This document shows positions 9,061-18,600 of a stretch of DNA of 64,000 nt, piece by piece. The notes beneath the pieces were generated by a model that was given only the letters and a program-made list of their open reading frames with translations, was not told the origin of the DNA and searched no databases. Source of the DNA: Nostoc sp. XA010 (lineage in GTDB: Bacteria; Cyanobacteriota; Cyanobacteriia; Cyanobacteriales; Nostocaceae); contig NZ_JAIVFX010000002.1 in assembly GCF_020829625.1 (NCBI RefSeq), positions 248,001 to 312,000 on the forward strand. Reading direction: 5' to 3'. Positions within the stretch are counted from its first letter, which is position 1, and the number at the start of each line of letters is the position of its first letter. Both the position numbers and the translations under genes were made by a program.

Positions 9061-9807
9061 ATGCCAGTATTAACAACTCAAGTTAAAACAAACAAATCAG
9101 TTCATAGAGAGGACAATAAAACTCAACAGCAGGTTAGCAATACTACTGTCAAGGTGCAATTGCAATCTGTAAGCAAGACTTATACTAATGGCACTCACGC
9201 CTTGTTGGATGCGAACCTTGAGGTAAAAAAGGGAGAATTTCTGTTTATCACAGGGCCAAGTGGTTCTGGGAAATCAACGCTTTTGAAACTGCTGTATGGC
9301 CAAGAGTTAGCGACGCAGGGAGAAGTAATTGTTGATGGATGTAATGTAGCGGGTTTACGGGGCGATCGCTTGTCATTATTGCGGCGACGCATTGGCATTG
9401 TCTTTCAAGACTACAAACTGATTACCCAGCGAACAGTAGCGGAAAATGTGACTTTTGTGCTGCAAGCTCAAGGGTATACCCGTAAAGAAATTCAACGACG
9501 CTTAGAACCAACCTTGAAGCTGGTAGGTTTGCTGAGTAAAGCTGACTGCTTTCCAGATCAACTATCTGGGGGAGAGCAACAACGGGTGAGTATTGCTCGT
9601 GCGATCGTTGGTACACCACCCTTACTGTTGGCGGATGAGCCGACTGGAAATCTCGATCCAGATAATTCCTGGCAAGTGATTCAGATTCTCCAGAAGTTAA
9701 ATTCCTTTGGGGCTACAGTAATTGTTACTACCCACGATGAACAATTGTTACGGCGATGCAATCATCCGGTAGTGCAAGTTCGCAATGGACAGTTGTCTCG
9801 AAAATAG
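9061..9807 (+). CDS. ftsE: cell-division ABC ATPase FtsE
   Basis: ATP-binding partner of FtsX in the divisome-linked FtsEX complex that controls septal peptidoglycan hydrolysis. After a 30-residue polar lead, the ATPase core starts at [19 protein letters not shown]. Walker A is GPSGSGKS, the FtsE-like Q-loop is [11 protein letters not shown], the signature LSGGEQQR, Walker [14 protein letters not shown] and H-loop [16 protein letters not shown] and the lack of an extra domain favour FtsE over other ABC ATPases. No ftsX is next to it, which differs from the usual ftsE-ftsX operon of other bacteria. Confidence 0.85.
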   Translation: MPVLTTQVKTNKSVHREDNKTQQQVSNTTVKVQLQSVSKTYTNGTHALLDANLEVKKGEFLFITGPSGSGKSTLLKLLYGQELATQGEVIVDGCNVAGLRGDRLSLLRRRIGIVFQDYKLITQRTVAENVTFVLQAQGYTRKEIQRRLEPTLKLVGLLSKADCFPDQLSGGEQQRVSIARAIVGTPPLLLADEPTGNLDPDNSWQVIQILQKLNSFGATVIVTTHDEQLLRRCNHPVVQVRNGQLSRK

Positions 9808-9856
9808 TTATTTGTCATTAGTCATTTGCAAAAAACAAAGGACAAAGGACAAATAA

Positions 9857-10654
9857 CTAAAAAACGTGGTGCTTGGCTTTTGCTGATACAGGTGTAAAAG
9901 TTGTTGCTGTTTTGGGGGGTAGAACTTGTAAGCGATGGTCTCCCACCGACCGGAGGTCATCGCAAGCTTGTAAACTTTTAAAAGCTGCCTCTCTGATCGC
10001 AACTTCTTCTTCTCGACTGAGTAGGAGTTGCAAACATTCCACAACATCTTGCTGCACTGAAGAATCAACTCGCTTACGGCTGAGGATTTTAGTTAGTTGA
10101 CGTAGGGCAATCATCCGTTTTAATGGATCTTTTTCTGTTAGATTGACCAACAACTGATCGAGGTGGTCTTCTTCTCGATTTTCATAGAAGTTGACAATTT
10201 GCCAGACCAATAAAATTAAAGTCAACAGTGTTCCCACGCCTTGCACAATAGCACCAGCAGCAATCCAGGAACTGTGAGAGTCAACCCAAATTGCAGCGGC
10301 CATATAAGTAGTAACAGTAGCAAGACCACCACTTATGACTGCTAAAGCTAACCGACGATTTGAACTTTTTAAGAAGTTACGTATCTTAGACCAGTGTAAT
10401 TGCCAGTCCCACTCCTGCATTGAGTAAACCAATACCATTATCCCAACGCCGATTGAGAGAGCCAATAGCAGCATCCAGTTCCACAACAACATGGCAACAA
10501 CAATTGTCAAGAACCCAAGAAAGCCTCCAGGCCCAGAGAAGCGCTTAAATGTTTGCTGCTTTGTTGCTCCCTTTGTCTTGAACAATGGATGCGACCAGTT
10601 CCAGTTGGGGATCTGGTTGATCAGTTGCTGCCAAGAAGACGAAGCCTGTGCCAC
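9857..10654 (-). CDS. membrane protein with C-terminal armadillo/HEAT-like helices
   Basis: A 265-residue protein. Four hydrophobic segments are visible at about residues 45-60 and 62-80 (FLTIVVAMLLWNWMLLLALS), 105-125, and 130-155, followed by a soluble helical region from about 160 (LDQLLVNLTEKDPLKRMIALRQLTKI... ) that looks like HEAT/armadillo repeats. I do not recognise a named function. It is convergent with ftsE, ending 50 bases from it. A conserved cyanobacterial protein is likely from its composition. Confidence 0.75.
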   Translation of the reverse strand: MAQASSSWQQLINQIPNWNWSHPLFKTKGATKQQTFKRFSGPGGFLGFLTIVVAMLLWNWMLLLALSIGVGIMVLVYSMQEWDWQLHWSKIRNFLKSSNRRLALAVISGGLATVTTYMAAAIWVDSHSSWIAAGAIVQGVGTLLTLILLVWQIVNFYENREEDHLDQLLVNLTEKDPLKRMIALRQLTKILSRKRVDSSVQQDVVECLQLLLSREEEVAIREAAFKSLQACDDLRSVGDHRLQVLPPKTATTFTPVSAKAKHHVF

Positions 10655-10833
10655 AGTGTTTACCTACTTGATTACGAAATTAACTATTGTATAAGTTTTA
10701 CTACGGTTGAAGAAAGGGTGAAAGCCCAAACCACAAGATGCCCGGTTTTTAAGGGCAGCATAGTAGACTAGTACAGCACGGCGGAAATCAAGATACCATT
10801 TTAAACGGCTCAGAGCAAGGGCATAAAAGGTTT

Positions 10834-11430
10834 TTAAAGACAAAAACGAAAGTTATCAAGGGTGAATTGGCCATCAAAGGCACAGAAGGTAACGCTGTAG
10901 ATGTTATTCCCAGTTATAGATAATAAGCTATTAGGGGAAATTGCCGAGTCTGAATTGGCCAGATTGGCGCTTGGTAGTACAGTTTGAGCGATGAGTTGGC
11001 GATCGCGATCGTAGGCGGAAAGCACTAGCCGTTGCGAACTAGTGACAAAGGCGCTAACCGAATTAACCGGATGTAAGAAAGTAGCCTCTAAGAATCCGCT
11101 TTTGGGCGCTCCCATTAAAACTGTTAGCCCTGAATAGGCTGGAAATGCTGGATTTGATGGCTGTATTGCTATAGAATTGTGAAAAATTACTCCCCAGCGT
11201 TCATACTGGCGCTCTACTGGTTCAAAACACTTTAAGTCTTCTAAGTCTAAACAAATACAACTAGGTACAGTCACCCTGCCAGCGTCAATAGCTGACTCCA
11301 CCTGATCCCCCCAAGCTGAAGCTTTAATTTCACTTTGTATATTAAAGTCAAGCGCAAATTTAGCGTCTTCAATCGTTGGTAGTTTATTTAATTGAAGAGT
11401 AGCCTGTAGCATGACATCCCGCCTTACCAT
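10834..11430 (-). CDS. hypothetical protein with a beta-rich extracellular-type domain
   Basis: A 198-residue protein with no signal peptide. The C-terminal half carries a pattern seen in many cyanobacterial secreted or PEP-CTERM-like proteins: FLHPVNSVSAFVTSSQRLVL, AYDRDRQLIAQT, SLLSITGNNIYSVTFCAFDGQFTLDNFRF. This resembles a jelly-roll, carbohydrate-binding-like fold. The start is uncertain: the in-frame ATG at 11412 has AAGG upstream (inside the longer frame) and may be the true one, giving 192 residues. Function unknown. Confidence 0.65.
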   Translation of the reverse strand: MVRRDVMLQATLQLNKLPTIEDAKFALDFNIQSEIKASAWGDQVESAIDAGRVTVPSCICLDLEDLKCFEPVERQYERWGVIFHNSIAIQPSNPAFPAYSGLTVLMGAPKSGFLEATFLHPVNSVSAFVTSSQRLVLSAYDRDRQLIAQTVLPSANLANSDSAISPNSLLSITGNNIYSVTFCAFDGQFTLDNFRFCL

Positions 11431-12107
11431 TACTTAGATAATAATTAAATTTAGTAATACATCAAAACCTATGTTTCTACATGTCGGACTAGAATTAATA
11501 GATTGTTAAAATAAGCATTTTAAATCTTCTTGACGCTTAAAATTATTTATGACTTTCTTGATAGACTAGCATAAAAACTTATGTTTTATTCATGCTTTAG
11601 TGATACTTGCTACCATGAAAACCCCTGCAAAACAGTAATTTCAACGCTCAGTCACTTTTTATTATGGAAAAAAATCACCAAATCTTTATAAGTAATCTAG
11701 TAATTTTATATCTACTTAATCTAATGGTAGGAAGAAGTCCTAAAGTGATTGGTTGCCGATAATAAAAATGAGTGAGGAGTTTGAACTAAATAGGTAAGTA
11801 TTCTGAGGTGACTAAAGGAGATGCGTTAACTCATCCTACAGCTTCAAGCCGTGGATAAATCTAGTCAAGAAGTCATTAGTTATTATTCATTAGTACTTTT
11901 TTCACGATTTTCGCTGAGGGGGCACTAATGATTACTGACTAATGACCAAGACAGCAAGTAGCAATTCATCCGATACATTGAAGGAATAAGCTTACTCACT
12001 TACTTTTGTAACGCGGATAAATTATCAAACGCTTTCTCCGTGTACAGGTATCTACAGATTTTTTGTTACTCAGGCTACTTAATTACTACAGTCAACAAAA
12101 AGTACTT
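11431..12107. other. long noncoding stretch
   Basis: 677 AT-rich bases between a leftward and a rightward gene. Fragments of the repeat TCATTAGT/ACTAATGA occur around 11872-11945. I see no gene remnant or RNA. Confidence 0.45.
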
Positions 12108-13004
12108 ATGTTTCAACCACCAGGATTTGAACAACGCTCTATAAATACCTCACTAGGTAGGATGGTATACTATACAGCCACTGGAGCACCTTGGCAGGAC
12201 AATTTTACAACAAAAGATGATCGGGAAACTTTAGTGTTTCTGCACGGCTTTGGTGGTGGATCTTCTGCTTATGAGTGGTCAAAAGTATATCCGGCTTTTG
12301 CCGCCGAATATCGGGTCATTGCGCCAGATTTAATCGGTTGGGGTAGGTCTGAGCATCCAGCACGGAGTTATAAGATTGAAGATTATTTAACCACGATTCG
12401 GGAGTTTTTCGAGCAGACTTGTACCGGGCCAGTAACAGCGATCGCTTCTTCTTTGACCGCAGCCTTTACAATTCGAGTAGCATCAGATCATCCTGATTTA
12501 TTCAAGTCTTTAATTCTCACTACACCAGCCGGACTTTCCGACTTTGGCGAAGACTACTCTCGCAGTTTTTTTGCCCAGTTAATCAGCGTTCCCGTTGTTG
12601 ACCGTTTACTTTACAGCACTGGAGTAGCCACTAGTGGGGGTATTCGCAGTTTCTTAGAGCAACGGCAATTTGCTCAGTCTAATCGAGTGTACCAAGAAAT
12701 TGTAGATGCTTATTTACAATCTGCCCAACAGCCTAATGCTGAGTATGCAGCACTCTCCTTTGTCCGTGGCGATTTATGTTTTGATTTATCCCTTTATATT
12801 CAACAACTGACCACTCCCACCGCCATTATTTGGGGCCAAAGGTCAGAATTTACAGGCCCCTCAATTGGTCGCCGCCTTGCCGAAATTAATCCCCAAGCGA
12901 TCCGATTTTTTCAACAGTTGGAAGATGTCGGGTTAACGCCGCAGTTGGAGTTACCAGCAGTGACAATTGGGTTAATTCGCCAATTTTTGCCTTTGCTTAA
13001 TTAG
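12108..13004 (+). CDS. alpha/beta hydrolase (paralogue of 55551-56456)
   Basis: A 298-residue alpha/beta-hydrolase fold protein. The oxyanion-hole motif is LVFLHGFGGGSSAYEW, and the second-strand motif APDLIGWGRS is typical. The nucleophile elbow is poor: the region after TGPVTAIASSLTAAF gives A-S-S-L rather than a classic GxSxG, so activity needs checking. No clear catalytic His sits near the C-terminus (the end reads QLEDVGLTPQLELP). I use ATG 12108 because the paralogue at 55551 begins at the same point (MxQFQPPGF); a TTG at 12063 opens a longer frame. Both copies share AYEWSKVYPAFA and YLxSAQQPNA. Confidence 0.82.
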   Translation: MFQPPGFEQRSINTSLGRMVYYTATGAPWQDNFTTKDDRETLVFLHGFGGGSSAYEWSKVYPAFAAEYRVIAPDLIGWGRSEHPARSYKIEDYLTTIREFFEQTCTGPVTAIASSLTAAFTIRVASDHPDLFKSLILTTPAGLSDFGEDYSRSFFAQLISVPVVDRLLYSTGVATSGGIRSFLEQRQFAQSNRVYQEIVDAYLQSAQQPNAEYAALSFVRGDLCFDLSLYIQQLTTPTAIIWGQRSEFTGPSIGRRLAEINPQAIRFFQQLEDVGLTPQLELPAVTIGLIRQFLPLLN

Positions 13005-13060
13005 TGCTTTGTTCAGTAGTACATTGGTAGTCAACTTAGAGCCAGGGCGAATAGAATAAG

Positions 13061-13231
13061 ACTGTTGGCGAATTCGTGAAGGATTAGACCCCTCATCCCT
13101 AAAACCTGATTTTTACCTTGCTTTCCCGCCCTGCAATAAATTGATTGCTCATAGCTGAAGTGCGTTTCAACGCACTGAATTAAGATGGATTAGAGGTGAG
13201 GGGTTAGACCCCCTATTAATTCGCCAACAGT
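13061..13231. mobile_element. MITE-like element with 14-bp terminal inverted repeats
   Basis: ACTGTTGGCGAATT at the left end is an exact inverted match to AATTCGCCAACAGT at the right end, 171 bp apart in total. Inside are a second inverted pair (TTAGACCCCTCA region with TGAGGGG) and a small hairpin AGTGCGTT/AACGCACT. No ORF is present. Structure fits a non-autonomous insertion element; no clear target duplication was seen. Confidence 0.6.
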
Positions 13232-13238
13232 ATCATAG

Positions 13239-13350
13239 AATTCGCGGCTACACAGGCTTTCGTCCGCAAAAACGGACTAAGGTAAAAGTAAGGGTTTGAA
13301 ACCCACGGAGGTGGGTTTTGTTTGTGTAGACGCGGTTTCTAGCCGCCCGT
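13239..13350. repeat. imperfect palindromic interspersed element
   Basis: GCGGCTAcaca near 13243 faces tgtagacGCGG and TAGCCGC near 13325-13347. Between them are stems GTCCG/CGGAC and AACCCAC/GTGGGTT. It abuts the MITE-like element. This is a foldable noncoding repeat; no coding content. Confidence 0.5.
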
Positions 13351-13686
13351 TTCGCGTTGACTTGACTGTATGAATTATTTATTTTTGTACCTTATCCATG
13401 CGGAAACCGCTATATAGCCAAGCCAGTGCATTGTAAAGCCAGGGCTATTCACCTAGCGTCTTCCTCAAGAGAAGACAGGTTTTAGATTGCAGGTGATGGA
13501 GTCCAAATTTTATTCGCCAGGATTGGGCATATTTTTACAAAATTGAGATGCTCTGAGATTAAATTCAAGACATTGGTTTCATTATAGTATTCAAAATAAC
13601 TATACTATTCAACCTGACTTGATAAATTGCTAATTACACAAACAAAATAAGGCATAGCAAATTTATACTAGCAGGTAAATTATCTG

Positions 13687-15618
13687 ATGACTATTCCAGA
13701 GCCAATTAAAAAATTCATCACATGGATACAAGGTTTTGACCATCAGATTTTACGAAATGAAAATGATGTAAAAGAAAAGCTTATTTTTCCAATGTTTCAC
13801 TATCTCTGTTATCCAGAAAAATGTCATCGTGAATACTCTTTAAAAACATCTAAATCAGGGGGATACTACAAAAACCCAGAAAATAGTCATATTTATTATA
13901 TTCAAGATAATATTCAGCAAAAAAATACAGATAACTTACTTGTTTTTATTGAAGTAATAGAACCCCAAAAAAGTAAGTTAAATGATGTCATTGAGAAAGC
14001 TAATTTTTACATTACTCATTTTAACCCACTATTTTTTATAGTCACTAACGGATATGATATTAAGGTCTTTGAATGTCTATATTACTATAAAAATGAATTA
14101 ATATTTGATACAAATATAGATAAACTTAAAAATAATGATATTGCTTCAAAATTTTATAATAAACTGAACTTTGATTTTGTGAAAAACATCGATAATAAAG
14201 CACATATTTTAAAAGAAAATAAATATAACTTAATAGAAAAAATAATTAGACAGCATCCAGATTTACAGGATATTTTAGAAAAATATGATTTTGAACCTTG
14301 CACTAAGAGAGAAGACTACCGCTTAGTTGTTGTGAGAAAAAAAGTAGCGATCGCATGTAATTTACCCAAAGCTTTTGGAGAGGGTAATTGTGAAATAGAG
14401 TTCAGCAGTCTCATTTTAAGAGGTCTAAAAATTTACTTAAATCATCAAGATATTTTAGGTCAATTAATAACTGGATTGCACACTCAGCCAGATTGGGGAT
14501 GTCGTCGTTTTTTTAAACAGTTAAATACAAATACTTTTGAGGTATATTTAGGTAAAACAACTCTAATCTTATCAGAATTAGAAGCAGCAGACTTGTGTTT
14601 TTGTATCGATGGAGTTTGTCAAGAATATAAAAATTTAATAATTGAATTTGAAAATGCTTTAGAAACATGGAATTATGAATTTGTAAAATTTACAGACAGT
14701 AGAGGTTTTATCCTTTTTTCTGTAAAACAAGAATTGTGGGAGTTAATGCAGCAGTTTGCTAATGAATTTGATTATACTAAAGGCAAGTCAGAATGGCATC
14801 TATTCCATAGAAAAAATATATCAATTAGAGTGGGCCGAGGAATTCGCGATCATACATTTATATTACCTAAACTTGATAGAAGATTAGATTTATTGCCTAA
14901 TAATCAAATTAATATCATCTATGAGCTAAATGATGTTAATTTAAAATCTATTGAGACAGGTAAATTAACCTTATGGCAGCAAGATATTGGGATACAGGGA
15001 ACCTGGACAGCTAGATATACTAAACAGTGGTTATTAGAAAAATATATTCCAAAAGTTATTAATTATTACTCAGCAAAGTCTCAACTATCTGAAGCTGAAT
15101 TGCTAGCCAAAATCACAAACTACACAAGTGAGCGTGTGCTTATTGCAGAAATTGATAATCTCAAAGATTTAGCACCTTATCTTCGTGACATACAATCTTG
15201 GCTACATATATATGTAGAAAATATTGGTGCTGCACTCTTGAAACCATATTACCAAGCCTATACAAATTTGGTGCGTAATACTGATTCGTCCATAAGAGGC
15301 ATCGACTATATTATAGGAAATTTGCGTAAAATTGAGTGGGCGAATAGGCAAGAAGAAATTTCTAACAATTTCACAGACTGGAAAAACTTGACTTTTAAAC
15401 ATGCTATAGATTGTTTAGATCAGCAAGTAGCAAGAATAAATAATTGTGAATACGAGAATAGTTTAAAGGCAGACTTAATAACTCGGACATTTATTTGGAT
15501 TATAGAAAATGGAAAAATTTCTTTTTCGCAAGCTCAATTAAATGCTGCTAAACAGGCTTTGCTACCACTTTGGCAACAAAGTCGTTTTGAAATGCGCTAT
15601 GTGTATCCTAATCGATAA
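13687..15618 (+). CDS. unknown 643-aa protein with an HsdR-N-like N-terminus
   Basis: Not a family I can name. The first 130 residues resemble the N-terminal nuclease domain of type I restriction R subunits: RNENDVKEKLIFPMFHYLCY, EYSLKT, then NLLVFIEVIEP, then VIEKANFYITHFNPLFFIVTNGYDIKVFE. In an active PD-(D/E)xK enzyme the FIEVIEP strand should read ExK; here the lysine is missing, so the domain is probably inactive or an adaptor. The remaining 500 residues include a DWGCRRFFKQLN segment and a C-terminal helical part, with no helicase motifs and no methylase. It is AT-rich compared with its flanks, and a convergent Uma2 gene ends 2 bases after it. A defence or mobile-element role is possible but unproven. 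Confidence 0.7.
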   Translation: MTIPEPIKKFITWIQGFDHQILRNENDVKEKLIFPMFHYLCYPEKCHREYSLKTSKSGGYYKNPENSHIYYIQDNIQQKNTDNLLVFIEVIEPQKSKLNDVIEKANFYITHFNPLFFIVTNGYDIKVFECLYYYKNELIFDTNIDKLKNNDIASKFYNKLNFDFVKNIDNKAHILKENKYNLIEKIIRQHPDLQDILEKYDFEPCTKREDYRLVVVRKKVAIACNLPKAFGEGNCEIEFSSLILRGLKIYLNHQDILGQLITGLHTQPDWGCRRFFKQLNTNTFEVYLGKTTLILSELEAADLCFCIDGVCQEYKNLIIEFENALETWNYEFVKFTDSRGFILFSVKQELWELMQQFANEFDYTKGKSEWHLFHRKNISIRVGRGIRDHTFILPKLDRRLDLLPNNQINIIYELNDVNLKSIETGKLTLWQQDIGIQGTWTARYTKQWLLEKYIPKVINYYSAKSQLSEAELLAKITNYTSERVLIAEIDNLKDLAPYLRDIQSWLHIYVENIGAALLKPYYQAYTNLVRNTDSSIRGIDYIIGNLRKIEWANRQEEISNNFTDWKNLTFKHAIDCLDQQVARINNCEYENSLKADLITRTFIWIIENGKISFSQAQLNAAKQALLPLWQQSRFEMRYVYPNR

Positions 15619-15620
15619 AG

Positions 15621-16208
15621 CTACATAATCTGCTGTAAATGCAACACAAATCCAGGTAGTACATTTTCTCCTGATAAACTAGCAGGATTATCTAATATCT
15701 CTACATCTTTACCTGGATGATAAATTTCTACTCGTTTGTTTTTTCGGTCGATTAACCAGCCTAATTGAGCGCCATTTTCGATATACTCCTGCATTTTTTC
15801 TTGCAATTCTTTCAAGGAATCAGTACGAGAACGCAACTCTACTACAAAATCAGGGCAAATTGGGGCAAATTTTTCTTGTTGTTCTGAGGTTAAAGCATTC
15901 CACCGCTCAATTTTTACCCAAGAAGCATCAGGAGAACGTTCTGCACCATTAGTTAGGGTGAAATCGGTTGAAGAGTCAAAAACTTCGCCTAAATTACTCT
16001 CAGAGTTCCAAATATCTAATTGAGTGGTAATTTTAACATTACGTCTGCCAGTATCACTACCTGTCGGTGACATAATTAATATTTCCCCTGATGCTGTACG
16101 CTCAAATCGATAATCACGGTTTTTCTGACACATCTGGAAAAATTGATCATCAGTTAAGTCAATTTTCAATTTGAGTGTAGAAGGTAAAGTAGTTGTCGTG
16201 GCGTTCAT
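15621..16208 (-). CDS. Uma2-family (DUF820) putative nuclease
   Basis: A 195-residue member of the Uma2 family, which is greatly expanded in cyanobacteria and has a restriction-endonuclease-like core. Visible landmarks are FERTASGEILIMSPTGSDTGRRN, the SPDASWVKIERW strand, the catalytic-like PDFVVELRSRTDSL (about residues 100-113; E then R where the family often has ExK/ExR), GAQLGWLIDRKNKRVEIY and PGFVL near the end. Function in cells is unknown. It is convergent with the HsdR-N-like gene, leaving only 2 bases between them. Confidence 0.9.
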   Translation of the reverse strand: MNATTTTLPSTLKLKIDLTDDQFFQMCQKNRDYRFERTASGEILIMSPTGSDTGRRNVKITTQLDIWNSESNLGEVFDSSTDFTLTNGAERSPDASWVKIERWNALTSEQQEKFAPICPDFVVELRSRTDSLKELQEKMQEYIENGAQLGWLIDRKNKRVEIYHPGKDVEILDNPASLSGENVLPGFVLHLQQIM

Positions 16209-16434
16209 AGGCTATTGTGAGCATCTTACTTTCTAGTTTAGTGCTGTGTGAGGTGCGATCGCATGATTAGATGATGGCAATCACATTTTACCTATTAAAT
16301 AAATTTGTCTGCCCATTCGGTGTAGCTTTATCGGGATATACTTGCTTAGAACCCTTGGGAATCTTGGATTTATTATACTTCTTGCGAAAAAGACAATTTT
16401 AGACTTTTTTTGCGCCTCTGCATGAGCAAAAACA

Positions 16435-16956
16435 CTAGCGTTCCTTTGTAATTACACAACTACCATTAGTAATACTTACTTTTTGAATAAAAACGTTAGA
16501 ACAAGATGATAAAATATCAGTGCTGATTTGATTAGCAATCAATTCAAAATCTTGGTTTGTTAATTCCTGTGCAGTATTGCCACTTAAGTTAATACAAATA
16601 GTTAGGGGTTGAGGATTACTAGAAGAGTGTTCATTCTCTACTGCTTCTAGTTCAGCTTCTGCTATGCCTAAATTAAACTCTTTACTCCAAGCTGGAAACT
16701 CCTGACCAGTTTGTTGTCCGTAAACTTTCACTATTTCAATAGATGCAGACCCTAAAGCGGTTAACCCTTTGCGGATAAATGGAACTAAAATTTGCTGATT
16801 TAGTACTTGGGGAGATTCTAGTATTACCTCCAAGCAAGTATCTTGGAAAGCAACCTGTGCGTTGATCCCTTTGGGATGTAGGTGGCGGTTCATCAGAGAT
16901 GCGATCGCCTGTACATCTCCCTGTTTTGCAAGTTCTAGAATATTTGGCTGTGTCAT
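16435..16956 (-). CDS. conserved cyanobacterial hypothetical protein
   Basis: A 173-residue soluble protein. The first 85 residues (ILELAKQGDVQAIASLMNRHLHP, followed by two short beta strands and a helix ending KVYGQQTGQEFPAWSKEF) form a domain I have seen at the start of many cyanobacterial proteins with diverse C-terminal parts. The tail has no recognisable motif. Cytoplasmic by lack of signal or membrane segments. Function unknown. Confidence 0.7.
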   Translation of the reverse strand: MTQPNILELAKQGDVQAIASLMNRHLHPKGINAQVAFQDTCLEVILESPQVLNQQILVPFIRKGLTALGSASIEIVKVYGQQTGQEFPAWSKEFNLGIAEAELEAVENEHSSSNPQPLTICINLSGNTAQELTNQDFELIANQISTDILSSCSNVFIQKVSITNGSCVITKER

Positions 16957-17196
16957 AACCAGTAAAAGAGAAAATCTAAAAAAATAAACTTATCTTCTCA
17001 GGATTCCCTTTTGACAGCCTTAAGTAACATTATGATGCAAGATATCAGCTAACCTTGGCTAAAATGTCTAGGATAAAGATAGTCATTCACAGACTTTTGC
17101 AAAAAATAGATTTTCCCTGTATCAACATCAAAAACTCTTGTTTTTGTGCTTGCCATAACGGGATTAATATTAATCACTTTAATTCCAATTTTCAAT

Positions 17197-17862
17197 ATGA
17201 AGTTTTATCGAGATCATGCTTGGCCCTCGACGCTGGAGGAAGCCATAGTTATCCAAGAAAAGCTGCGAGATCAAGTAATTACTGAGGATCAACTTCAAGA
17301 ACCTATCCAGTACGTTGCTGGAGTGGATATGGGTTTTGAAGCTGATGGAACCATTAGCCGTGCAGCTGTCGCAGTACTGAGTTTTCCTGATTTGCAAGTA
17401 ATCGAAACAAGCCTAGCACACCGTCCTACAACCTTTCCTTATGTTCCTGGGTTCCTCTCATTTCGGGAAATTCCAGCTGTCCTCGATGCCCTGGAGAAGA
17501 TTAAAACAACACCAGATATTATCTTGTGTGATGGTCAAGGAATTGCCCATCCCCGTGGATTAGGTATAGCTAGCCATTTAGGATTACTCATAGATATGCC
17601 GACAATCGGTGTAGCCAAGTCCAGGTTGGTAGGCAAGTATGAGGAATTGTCAGAAACAAAAGGCAGCAGACAAGCACTTATATATAAAGGTGAAACGGTT
17701 GGCGCAGTTCTACGCACACGCACAGGAGTAAAACCTCTTTACATTTCCAGTGGCCATAGAGTTAGTTTACCTACGGCAATTGACTATGTATTACGCTGCA
17801 CGCCCAAATATCGGCTACCAGAAACGACGCGCATCGCTGATAAATTAGCTTCGGCTAAATAA
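17197..17862 (+). CDS. nfi: endonuclease V (deoxyinosine repair)
   Basis: Cleaves DNA one base 3' of deoxyinosine, starting repair of deaminated adenine. The 221-residue protein has the family landmarks: VAGVDMGFE with the catalytic Asp (about residues 42-50), PYVPGFLSFREIP, ILCDGQGIAHPRGLGIASHLGL containing the second catalytic Asp, and IGVAKSRLVG. I use ATG 17197, as a normal-size enzyme results; the ATG at 17146 would add 17 hydrophobic residues that the family lacks. Confidence 0.93.
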   Translation: MKFYRDHAWPSTLEEAIVIQEKLRDQVITEDQLQEPIQYVAGVDMGFEADGTISRAAVAVLSFPDLQVIETSLAHRPTTFPYVPGFLSFREIPAVLDALEKIKTTPDIILCDGQGIAHPRGLGIASHLGLLIDMPTIGVAKSRLVGKYEELSETKGSRQALIYKGETVGAVLRTRTGVKPLYISSGHRVSLPTAIDYVLRCTPKYRLPETTRIADKLASAK

Positions 17863-17969
17863 AGCTTGTTGAAATTTTTTTAAAATACTTGCTTGCACCG
17901 ACTCAAGCGTGTTAGGAATCGCACAGAAAGAAGTTGAAGTAGCTAAATACGGTTTACGAAGTTAGAACA

Positions 17970-18521
17970 ATGAACGCACTAACTTTACAGTGGCACGATG
18001 CAGACCAAGATAAAACTCAGAACATTTACGAACAACAGCCAAGTAAAAATCTTGGCACTGTCCGCATCGGTCGTGATCCACTCCGGTGCGATATTGTTCT
18101 GAGTCACCCTACTGTCTCTGGCTTACACGTTGAAATATTTTTTCATCACCAGCAACAACGCTTTTATATTAGGAATTTGCGATCGCAAAATCCCCCCCTT
18201 ATCGATGGACGGCAATTAGTCCAAGGTGAAATGCCTATAACTCAGGGCACTAGTATCACTTTGGGACAAATAAAACTCAACGTTACTAGCGTTTCCACAG
18301 GTAGCATTCCAGCAACAATTTTGCTGCCACCACATCCACCAGTAAATATTGGACATCACCAGTATTCACTAACACCCCTTGCACCACCGCCAGGAGTTTA
18401 TGGCTTAGAATGCCCCAAATGTCACAAAGTTTCCTCAGGAGAAAATCTACAAATTGGCTGTCATTGGTGTGGAACGTCTTTAGCTGCGGCGGTGAGTGTG
18501 TTGGTAGCACCGGGTAGTTGA
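17970..18521 (+). CDS. FHA-domain protein with C-terminal zinc ribbon
   Basis: A 183-residue phosphothreonine-binding protein. The FHA domain spans about residues 24-100: VRIGRDPLRCDIVLSHPTVSGLHVEIF gives the conserved GR, S and H positions. After a proline-rich linker, CPKCHKVSSG and GCHWCGTSL form a CxxC-CxxC zinc ribbon. It stands 63 bases upstream of a second FHA gene in the same direction, so the two are probably one operon. Partner kinase unknown; Nostoc encodes many Ser/Thr kinases. Confidence 0.87.
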   Translation: MNALTLQWHDADQDKTQNIYEQQPSKNLGTVRIGRDPLRCDIVLSHPTVSGLHVEIFFHHQQQRFYIRNLRSQNPPLIDGRQLVQGEMPITQGTSITLGQIKLNVTSVSTGSIPATILLPPHPPVNIGHHQYSLTPLAPPPGVYGLECPKCHKVSSGENLQIGCHWCGTSLAAAVSVLVAPGS

Positions 18522-18522
18522 G

Positions 18523-18600
18523 AAGGAGGGCAGGGGAGGCAGGGGGAGCAGGGGAAGAATTAAATGACAAATGACCGATGACTAATGACTAATGAACAAA
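18523..18600. repeat. purine-rich and TGACTAA-type tandem repeats spanning a start codon
   Basis: A G/A-rich run (GGAGGCAGGGGGAGCAGGGG) is followed by overlapping ATGAC/TAATGAC units. The start codon of the FHA-flavoprotein gene (ATG 18585) lies inside the second repeat, and the G-rich run may serve as its ribosome site. Confidence 0.6.
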
